A stretch of DNA of 64,000 bases, from the NCBI GenBank assembly GCA_026168455.1, contig CM047425.1:91639580-91703579 (forward strand). The letters run 5' to 3'. The DNA comes from Theocolax elegans. Its lineage: Eukaryota > Arthropoda > Insecta > Hymenoptera > Cerocephalidae. Positions 37,988 through 49,900 of this stretch are shown here, one piece after another (position 1 is the first letter of the stretch; each line of letters begins with the position of its first letter). The notes under the pieces were generated by a model that worked only from the letters and a program-made list of their open reading frames with translations, was not told the origin of the DNA and did no database searches. The position numbers and the translations under genes are program-made.

Positions 37988-40900
37988 GTTGGGAAGAGGG
38001 AGCGAGCTTTCGTTTCATTATGCACGTACATCAACGAAAATAAATAACTTGAATTAATGTAGCACATTAACATTTGAAAAGAAAACTATAAATAAACATG
38101 CTTTAATTGAATCAACATTTAAACGATTGAAGTATTTAACAAAAAAAGTAAACAAAATGAAATGCATCAAAAGGTGTATTTCATTTGTATATAAGATATA
38201 GTACAGCACAGAAGAATTTAAATAACCCAAGATGAATATAATACGCGCGCGCGCGGTTAAAACTCTCGAAAGATAAGGGGAATATAACGATTCACTAAGC
38301 TTTATCGTGGTATATAAAGTGTCTTTTTGAAAAACGAAAAGCTCATCAAGGCTCCTGCACGTGAATTGTCGAAAAGATGCTGAGCCTTGACCTCAAAGGA
38401 AGTCTAATCGATGAAGACCACTCGAAGTGAATTCGAAACTTGTCTGTATAAGGAATCGCTTTATCTTCCTTCAAGCATTTTCGTTCTTACTATCTAACAT
38501 AATTGACCCGTTCGTCTCTCTTTTCCTCTCTTTCGAGAAAAAAAGCAATTGATGAGACTATGGGTATTTGATACCAAATCGACAAAATATTGATTCGCTT
38601 AATGTACACTATCGGTTAGACGGTATAACTATATAAATTATATACTATTTTTCAACAATAGAATTGTGTAACATAATTTTATTGTATTTACAGTTTTATT
38701 TCAGAACAATCTATAATATGATATTTAATATATAGAGACGATACTTTAACAGAAAACAAGAGGATATTTGAATATTTTAAACGGGTCTATTATTGAAAGA
38801 TCGATATATAATGACACTTATCAATTGGATTTTGTTTGAGTTCTCTGCAAATTCTTTTATAAATACGTTACCGTTTTATCCGCGTGATATAATGCAATAT
38901 TAACAAAAAGATTGATTATAATTTCTAATCAAAGTAATTTTACTTATAAAAAAAATAATGATGTTATGCGTAACAAAAAGAGTTAAATATATTTGATAAC
39001 GGTTCAAATAAAAAAACTAATCTCGGTTAAAATATAAAAATGTCCCTATGCAACCGAGTGGTGTAAAATAAAAATCAAGCATTAATAAAACACGTAACAA
39101 GATAAAGGAAAAAAGTAAAATTTAATAAAATGTTAAGATTAAAAAAATTGCTCTTCAGGTTCCTGAAGTTTTACGGTTACTTAAAGAAAGTGCTATAAAA
39201 GATAAAAGCTGTACGCAGAAAAAGGAAGTGAAGAACGAAAAGAATGGGGGATATAGTATAAGAAAAAGGGAGATAGAAGAATATAATAAGCGTCTGTTTG
39301 CAGTGTACTTACAAAGGTCTCGTTGGGCATTAAGCTCTGCGAGGTGACATTGGGATCGGCTGCGTCGAGGAGGGAAATACCGCCCCAAGCATCGCGATAG
39401 CATATGTGTCGATTGTTCACCCAAGTGCCGTTGAAGAGCAAAGGAGATAACTCCCCATATAATACCTGTAACAGATATCACCGTTCACTCTTTTCTCTCT
39501 TTTATATTTATTTCCAAAGATTATCTACATTTGACGGTTGAGTATAGCTTTGTGATTATTCAATTGAAAGAGGGGCTAATGAAACTCTAATATTTAGGAA
39601 AATTTCATTATTGAATAGTTACATTTTAATAAATTAAATTAATTAAGGTAAAGACATTAAAACAAAATTAATTTATCCGATTGTTTACTCCTACATTCAA
39701 AGCTTTAATAAACGTTAATTAATTACGTAAAATTGTTAAAAAATATATTAATATTATTCCAGATAAATTAATGGTTTATAAGGTGATCGATGGAATTGTA
39801 TTATCTTACAGATAGAGTTACTAAATCACGCGATTGTCATAAATACGCGGGTATTATTCTATTTATGACTTTGTAAACAAAATCATATACATATACATTA
39901 CAAAAATAAAGCGTTTAATAATATCAATAAGCAACCAAGTTTATAATTACATTTTTATACGCGACTTTTTGAGTGTAAGAGGACAAACGTTACTCTTTGC
40001 ATAAAGTTTAAAAAAGTAAATTATTGAAACATCTCGTGTATACAGGTATAAAAATCACTTGAGAAGGATTGAGTGCAACTATACATTGCATCCCGTCTTC
40101 TTTCCTCATGCTACTTGGGTTGATCTAGATATTTCGAGACCGCACAGTGAATGATTGCTAGTTCCTCATCGAGACGAGCTAGAGAGAGCTCTTAAAAAAT
40201 GTACATCTTTGATGTTTGCATTGAAAGGTCGTATAAACATTCATTACGTGAACTACCGGATATTATGCAGTTGATATTTATAATTATTTTAAGTTATGTC
40301 TAATTCAGAATTTAGAATATTAACGTCATTTGAATGAGTTATTTTAATAAATAATATTACTGTATCTAATGAATAGTCGAAGATGCATTTAATTAATAAA
40401 TTACTAAATAATTTGTCTAATATTTTTTATATGAAAATGAAATGTATATATATATACATTCAATAATAACAAGCGTTTACTTTCATTCGCGGGAATAAAC
40501 GTCTATTTTACTCCCTTAATGCATAAATAACTATTACGTCACACTAGGAAAAAAGATGTAATTGACATTTTTTTTAATTTTGTATAAAAAGTTTTCGCAT
40601 ACAAATTTGTTTTTATTTATAATTCTAGAAAATCATGGATTTGCGCTTGATGGCAAAAATATTCAAGATACTGTTATGCGAGATAAGTCAAATTATAATA
40701 AAAATATAGCATTTTTAAACAAATTTAAGTACTGAACAAAATAATGAAATATTTGGACGTTTTAATAAATCATTGAACATAGTTTTTAAATGTAATATAA
40801 GGATACCGGTATAATAAAGGATACTCGTAAGGATTTATTAAAACGCGAAGTAATAAATATTCAGAATAGACATAAGGCAATACTTACTTCGGAGAGTCTT

Positions 40901-43900
40901 ATACGAGCGCCCCTGATTCGAGGACCCTCATCCGGAGGCGTCAGAAGTGCAACAGACGTGACGATAAGAGCGAGAACGGCGATAATGACGAGGAGGGCGA
41001 TCAGTATGCCACGCCAGTTCCTTTGATTCGGATTTGTCGACACCAATTCCTGCGACATTTTCGCACAACCTAAATTTTCTATTCAAACATTAATTATGCG
41101 TAAGTTCATTTGTAATATGTTTCATCAAATTTCGACACAGAAATTATTCAAACCAGCTGCGTTATATTTTACATAGTGTGTCAATCGAAGCAGTAACATA
41201 TTTATGTTGTATGGAGTAGATTTTTGTTTAACAATTAAATACATAAATGTATAATAAAAAGTGTGCCTTGCAGTGCGATCGAGAAACACATTCGAATTTA
41301 TTCTATAACAATTAACATCCTATTATTATTAATATTATTGTTCTTTTTATTATATTAATGATTTTTTATCTAAGTTTTCTTAAAACACATGGTAATACGA
41401 AAACAGATAACACCAAACGTATACATTTCAAGCAATTGTATTATAAATTAATTAAAATACCTTATCGATCATTGTTGCGATTTATCGGGGTTGAATTATT
41501 TAATTCAAATTAAATATTTTAGTCTCTTTCTTCATTGGGTGAGATTAATTTTTTTTTGTCGCAAAGTGAATTTTTTATCGATGAATTAGTCATTTATAAC
41601 CGATAAGATTCGTTCACAGGTAATTTCAAGTGTAATCTAATGCTATTTTATACCATAGCTGCATACACGTTAGCTATAAAAATTATACATTGATATTAAA
41701 GTCCGGTTCGTTACATACGCTAAATTAAACTAACACCATAAATATATGACATTAAAAAATATTATTTTTCTCAACGTTACAATTATGATAAGGTATTTAA
41801 CAGTCACAAATACAAAATGAAGAGTTTTAATTGTTTTGTATGCATATGTGAATTAAGTTTGTTAATATATTTTTGTTGTGATGTTTAAATCGAATTTCAC
41901 GCTATTGTTTACGTGCATCGTACGCGAAAACGGAATAATTATAATTCGACAATTTGCATTAGAATGTAATTGAAGCGAATATATGATTCGTTAAACCTAA
42001 AATCTCTCGCTGAATAATACAATATAAGTGCAAAAAAGTTAAACTTTATAATCACAACAAAAAATCATACAGCGGGAATCGTTTTCATTGATCGTAAAGG
42101 CAAGTAAAAAAAGGGAGAAAAATGTATAGAATCAACGTTTCACTATCCCCAATATGTATGTGTGTGAGTGTGAGTGTGTGTGTGTGTGCAATCCAACAGC
42201 CTTAAAATTTCATGGTCCGCAAATGGATTTTCTTCTCTCTTTGACCAAAATGAAAAATGCATCGAAACACATTGTGAATAAGATTGATAGTTGATAGATA
42301 TAGTCTTATTCGTATATAATAAAGCAAAGCCACATCGATATATCGTGTTTTTATACGCGTATGTGTCCATGTATGTTCATGTTCAGACGCTTTAATAATA
42401 TATATGTATATATATATGTGTGTGTGTATGTATATATATTTATGTATGTGTTTGCGTGCACACGTGTGTACATATATGTATGTATGATACGTGTACGTGT
42501 ATATATGTGTATATATGTATGCGCGTGTGTGTACGTGACAAAAGAATCTGCAGAATAAGCACGCTGAGAATAAGGTTGACATGGAAATATAAACGTGCAC
42601 GAAAATAAACCCGAATCGATTTCCCGGCGTATAAAGTCACTCCGGATGTATTCCGCGAACTGTTTTTTTTTCTTTTTCGGTATAGGAACGCTCGCGGCGT
42701 CCTGAACACGGCGCGCAACGGCATCGACGTTAGGTATATAATACACCTGGAAGCTCGTGGAGCGCGGCGGGTTCAAAAGGCGAAACGCTCATGACCTGCA
42801 TACGTGAAACGATAGTGGGTATATGTGCTTGCATGCTTTTCGCAGTGTGGCTGCGCTGCCGCTACCAGAGGGTGGCGCGCACGCACGCACAGGTACAAAT
42901 TTACCCTCGTTAACGGGGGTGGGTTTTACTTTTTTTACCTCTGTCTTTCCAAACGTACAGAGAAAACCCATTGCGTCTTCTCTTCATGACCTCGTTCAAC
43001 GTCTTTACCTTTACGTGACCAAGTACTATGCCCTTCTAAGAAAATAACGAAAGGGTTATTATTCACGTATACGAATATAATAACTCGCTAATTTGCTGTG
43101 ATTTAAGGATTACGCGTATACAACTTTTTCTCTCTCTCTCTCTCTTTTTTTTACTTTCTTGGACTGCTCAAGCTATTATTACATATATATATTTTTTTTT
43201 TCGACTAATGACGGTCTCTAATGCTCGCTCTTGCCTTTTTAGTATTATACGATGTCTAGTGTAGACACTTTCAGTTTTTTTTACGTTTAACTTGGTGCTA
43301 TTGTGAGAGCTTGCGGTTTTGAGTTAGACGGTAACAAGTACAATTATTATAGATACGAATTTGCATTAAACGTAACATTGAACGGAAGAGAACGACGCAA
43401 AAAATCATAAAACAATTGAGTAAACCAGATAACCGAATTAGGAGATGATTCAATCATATTCGTGTTAATCACTACCAAGTTGGAACAAACAACGTAGGAA
43501 TACTATAATTTCTTAATTTTTGATTAGTTAACTTGTAAAGAGAAAAACATTCAAGAAGTAGAACAGAATCTTTTGTATTAAAATCGATTTAGTAAAGTGA
43601 AAAAGTTTTCATAATTTAAGTTACTTCAACTTCACTGAATAGTATTAAGGTATATATATATATATATACTGAAACAGCATGAAATTTTCCGTCACTTACA
43701 ACATTGTTCTTTAATATTATATTATGGAATATATCTGTTAAATAAAAGTTCACTTTCAAGTAATGTTTTACTGCACATTTCATTATGCTGCTATCGCTAT
43801 ATATAAATGAATTTTCGTGAATAATACATGCCGGTACTGTACAGAGTTGAGCGTATTTTCCTTTAGAAAAATAAATCGCGAAGAAAAATATTTTATGTAA

Positions 43901-46900
43901 TAAAATTAACCTTCTATTTAAAGTAATTTATTTTGTCAAAATATATCCTACATTTATTTAAAAAATTTACTTTACACTTGTAAAAAAATGAATTAGATAT
44001 TGGTCAGATCAATAATGCAACGATAACATTCAACTATATTTTTGTAAATTAAATTTCATAGTTTAATTGAAAACTAACGTTTGATTATTTGTTATGACGC
44101 ATGTAACTGTCATTTCCTAAAAATTGTAATTTTATTTCTTGACAAGATAAATGATTGATCTGAGTTACGTAAATGAAATCTATTTTAAGAAAAATCGAAT
44201 GATTTATGTACGCATACTAATACAGTAAGATTTGCAAAGAAATAATAATATCTAATCTTATAAAACTATCAATTACTATGTCGTTTGTTTTAAACTTTTG
44301 AAGATAGCAACTTTCATTTCTTGCTGACCTCGAAAGAAAAAAGTTTAACTAAAGATTATTTATATGCCTCATTAAGAAACTGAGAGATTTAATCCCTGAT
44401 ATTTGCAAAAAATTGTGTATTTTATAAAAGAGGATTAAAGTCGTAACTTAAATACATAAATTAACCAAAACTTAATTTTCAAACAAAGGACTTTATCCCG
44501 AAGCTTTCAAAAGTTAATGTTGAATATCTTAAATAATAGTGTAGAGATATTGATAATTATTGTTATTCCTTTTATAATGTTCTGGTATACTTTTAATAAT
44601 ATATAAAATGCTTTGCAATCTACTATTTTCATCTTAATTTAGCCCTTCTCTGCCATTATGCCATCATTCAATTATTTACAATACTCGACAAAAAGTTACA
44701 AACAAATTATTAATTATAAAATAATATAATAATTTAATAAAACACCTTTTCCTATGTAAAATATGAAAATGTTGCTTGTTTCGAAATTATTAAAAATTAC
44801 CCTTTTTTTTATTAATCAATAACACCCTTCATTGCTACTTTAGTATAAAGAAAATATTTGTTCATTTATCTCTTACAAATATATCTCATACGTACAATAT
44901 TATGAAAGTACTTGATTTGCATATTTAAAAAGATTTTTGCTTTTAAATAATTAATGTTTTCACTAAGAATAGGATCCGCGTCATGTGACAAAAGTGTACA
45001 TTGCAAGGGCCAAGAACTTACATGAATTGTGTAACATTGAGTACACTTTCGCTTTATGTCTGTATCTCAATTATATCGCAATTTTATTATGCAGTTACGT
45101 TGTCGAATGATTTCACTTTTTTGCAACGAAACAAATGTTTATCAATTGAAAATCAATATTCAAACAATATGATCTGCAGACTATACTTATGCAACTATTT
45201 ACATTATATTTGTTCACGCGATGTAAAAGAATACCTCCCACGTTAAATTTTTATAACTTTCAAAAATGTGCAAGATGTTGATAAGACTATATTTTTTCAA
45301 ATGTTTACTGACTAAATTGTCTGGGAAAGCACGAATATCTATATACGCGAATAAGCTGTATACATAATATTAGAATATAAAATTACGTGGGAGCAATGTA
45401 TCCGTCGGATAAAAATTATATATGGTGGGAATTTTTATTCGAGGAAAGTGTGTGATGAATACAACTTTCGTACACTTTAAAAATGATTTTCATATATATT
45501 ACATTTTCACGTGAAAACTAGACTTATATACATATATTATATATTTTAACATTTATGTAAAAAAGATTAAACATTTGGTCAATTTTGATGACGGTGAGCA
45601 GGTATTTCTTTTAAAGATTGTGATTGAGTTGTTTAACAAATATACGGGAGAATACATTTTGTATATAGATCAAGTATTTAAGCATTTATATAATTCAGGC
45701 TCATATCGAATTTCAATATTCAATAATACATCGCAGTAATCCGTAAAAATCTTTTAAATTATTTTCGCAGATAACGATTAAATTTAATTGCAAAATGCAT
45801 TTAACAACATAAGGAAAATATATGATCGATTTAAATGTATGTGCGTGTATATTTTTATAAATGTATATATACATGCATTATAGCAACGTTAATAAATGAG
45901 CGGCCTAAGATTTTGTATCGAATGAACGTGTTCCTTAATTACAACTTAAATTTGTGAATGGTGATAAAATTTGAAAGATTGTCGTTCTTATCAAAGTTAA
46001 TTCATATTAAAATCTTTAAAATTTAAATACAATACTGTGAACCAGTAAAACTTTTGCCATATTTTAGCTGTACTATGGGAAGTTTTAGAATAAATTCAAG
46101 AAAGTTTCTTGGAGTGAGTTTTAATATAACTTATTAAAATTACATACGTGAGCAGAAATAAAGCAATTAATCATTACGTTCTAGATAGAATATGACTTTT
46201 GAATGTCATTTATCAATACCGGTAGTAATACATATGAAAGACAATTAATGAACAAAAAGTAAATGTAAGAAACAACAAATTGTTATTTTATGATGTATAA
46301 TGTATTTATTCTATATTACTATACGTGTTCGCTATTATTAATACGTTATTAATAATACTAATGCATCATCAGTTAAATTATTTCATATACAATTACTACG
46401 TCAGCTTAAAATTCTGGAAATATAATTTATCAAATAAAATTATATTATAACTTCAATTTTATATCTAACTAAAAATACTATTTACTTATTCATTTATTTA
46501 TTTAGGAAATAATATTTATTCTTGTACGGAGAATATTGTAAAAAAGTTTAATAAGAAAAGAAAAGATGTTTGAATCATTAAATAGCTAAAACGAATGAAT
46601 TTTCTGGATCTACACCCTCGAATGTCACTCAGTAAATAGTACTAGTTGCATCTGCATTTCTCCTACAGTACTGCTATTTATTGGAGAGATTACGAAATAG
46701 CTTTCGTGTCGTTATTTCCGCAATCGTTGTCACTTCGTTTTGATTGGCAATCGAAGTCACGTGGATTATATACATTTGAATATGCTTTCTGCGGAAAAAT
46801 TACTTGTCTATATGTATATACATTGTATATATGCGGTACAAGTATATTATCATTTTTTTAATATTATCGCGTAATTTTATTGATTGTTCTTATGTAGTAT

Positions 46901-49900
46901 AAGACACATACGTTATTTTTATTTATTTACGTAAATGGACGGAAAATGTGTTACATTTAATTTGTCATGCTTTCATATTTTGTTTTCTTGGCATTAATGG
47001 TAACTAATAGCTATTTGGTTTGTAATGGAACTTCTGATTGAATTATTGAGTGGGTGTCACATACATATAACGTAACATTTTTATTGTCAAGAATTAGAAA
47101 AATAACGTTTTACTTTCTTTTGAATATATTTTCGACATTTTATCAAATTATTTAAAACATATACCCACACATATACATATAAATACTGTCTATTTAACAT
47201 TTTTAAATGGCTTTTGATTATAAATAACGAAATCACTATTGCGTACTTTGCTCCCTATATATTCAGTAGTAGTATAAAAATAATTTATTTTCAAATAGGG
47301 TTATACAAACAAAGGCTGAAACCTAAGAAATCAAAATAGTCTATTTTTAAAATGCATCTGTCTGGATTTAAATGACATTTTCTGAAGCAAAAGAGGTAAA
47401 TAAAAATGCTATAAAACATTTTTAAGCTTTAAATAGCTCATTATATAATAAATTATACATCTTATGTGTGAAACTGAAGACAGGAAGTATTCGAGATATT
47501 CGTTATATGTATATATTTATTAATTTTTGAACATGTCATTATATAATTATAAATACGCGGATAAGTCATTGATTTAAATTACGAAAAAAGTGCAAGAAAG
47601 TTTGGATAATTATTAAATTTTCACGACAGTGAGTCCTTGACTGCTAAATCTGAATATAGAAGATGAACAATATCATTTGTGACGTCATCTGGGTCGAGTT
47701 TATTGTCATAAAAATATACTTTTATACCCTATATTAATAGTTTTTATAAAATATATGAATCAATAAAATGTGGACATGCTCTAATTTTGTACATGAATGA
47801 TAATCTTTTCTTTAATTTTCAATTTGTATAACAATGCGTTTTATAAAAACAATAATATTTCTAAATAAAAATATGTAGTTTTTGTTATCACTCAAAATAA
47901 TTTTTGTTTAATATTTTCATTTGCCTACTAAGTTTTTTTTTTTAAATTATGCACTATTCTTTGTAAGTAACCATTTTTAAATCGCATCTATTAGAATTTT
48001 ATGTCAAAAACGTAGTTCCTTTAACTAATTATTAATTAAAATATGTGACCTAATTTTCTTGAGGTTTCAATTACAATGATTTAAAGCGTAAGAAACATTA
48101 TACTTAAAAAAAGTTTATATTCTTATTAATATTTCAACATTTAACTCGAAACAGTTTTATACACAATAACATTCAGAAAGATATCAAGTTAAACTTTTCA
48201 TTAAATTAAGGAGTTATAACTTCTTTAGCATAGAAGTTTTGAAATGACATCTTTATATTACGTTATTAAAAATATAACCTGCTAAATTCCAGGACTAATA
48301 TACGCCTTTTTAAAAAGACATTAAAATATTTCGTTGCAAATCATTTATGTTACTATTATGCTGAACATTTTGCAGTTGTTCCTGAGATGTACGCTTGAGG
48401 TCACGTGCGCGCGCACATATATGCATGCACCTATTCATCCACATACTTTACGCATGTGACACACATTTAATCTATGTATTCAACAACAAAATGATAATTT
48501 GATGTTTTGACAATTAATTGAAATAGTAAGAAAGCATTAAGAAGATGCGATATACTGTAACAAGTAGTTTCGTTTATTTTTATAAACATGTGGAAAATAG
48601 GTTTTTCCCAAAAAATTTATAAACTAAACAATAGTGTCAATTTCGCGAAATTGTTTATTTCTGTCTTTAAATTAACTTAGAGTAGGTTTTCAACTAAAAT
48701 TTATTCTCTTATAATACTTTATCAAGTTCGCTTTAAAAAGTAATTTCGAGACGTTGTTAATGATGTTATATAAATGCGGAAGTAAAATTAATACTTATAA
48801 AATTTTGTTTACTTATATATAGTTTACGTATAGTTCGCATATAGCCATTTAGTTTATTATACTCATTCTTTCAAAGTTCAGTTAAATAGAAATTTTAGCA
48901 GATTATTATAATTATCCATTATTCCATTATATATAATGCTATAATTTAAAATTTGTTTATATACAGTTGAGTTTTCAGTACTTAAATTTGCTTGTTTATT
49001 TGATAGCTTTGTTAAGACTTAATGATCCAATAACTAAAAAACAGTAAAATTCAATATATCAAATTAATTACATGAAAAGGAAAAATAATTTTAAATGTTA
49101 CTGCTGTCTTTAATTCTAAAGTAAATAATTCTGTATTAAAATAAACTTTAGATATAAAATTAAGTTTACATTTTTTAAGTAAAGAGCGTACGTATAAATA
49201 ATGTAAAAATCTATTAAAATGTTTACAAAGATCTGTTAGATAATGATGTTCTTAGAAGATTGAAATTATTACCTTACAATAAATTTAACAGCTGCAAATT
49301 AAGTGTGTAATCACCTGACATGCTGCCTAAGCCTTATAGTATATACAGATAAATTTGGCAATCTTCCCTATCGAACGTATCTTGCAATTAACCGTATAAT
49401 ACTAATTTGATCGAAATATGTGCCCTCTCGAAAAAATGAAGTGACAATAGCTGTATATATTTTCATGTCAAGCATTTGTACTCGCAGATTATTCAATTAA
49501 CTGCACTTACATTTATTGATCAAGTGAAAATTCGTACTGTATGCGATATTATATATAGTTTTCAGAATGCGACCAATGCATGTATACGTGTGTGTGTGTA
49601 TGAGTGCTTATAATGCGGCAATATCACGCTATCACGTATAAAGTGGTAATTCGTTCGAAATTATCGTAGTAATACGGGTATTCAACTATCGAAATAAGAA
49701 GAATTTCGCACTTTGTCGTACAAACGGAAATTCATAAAAGAATCAATTATTTATAGTGACCCTTTCGCTATATATGTATATTGTTACTTAGAGTCTTTTA
49801 TATAGAAAGCAAAGAATAAACGTGGGTTTTACCCGATAATAGATTAGTGCAAAAAAAAAGAAATTTCTGAAGAGAAAACCGCTTAACAATAATTCATTTA

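Noticed and set aside
42202..42608. Several ORFs rich in Tyr/Thr/His or Val/Cys/Tyr
   Set aside because: Products of TG/TA dinucleotide repeats.
42740..42792. Another candidate first exon for the peptidase (ATG at 42792, donor CAG|GTGTAT)
   Set aside because: It would end in phase 1 and cannot join exon 2, which starts in phase 0.
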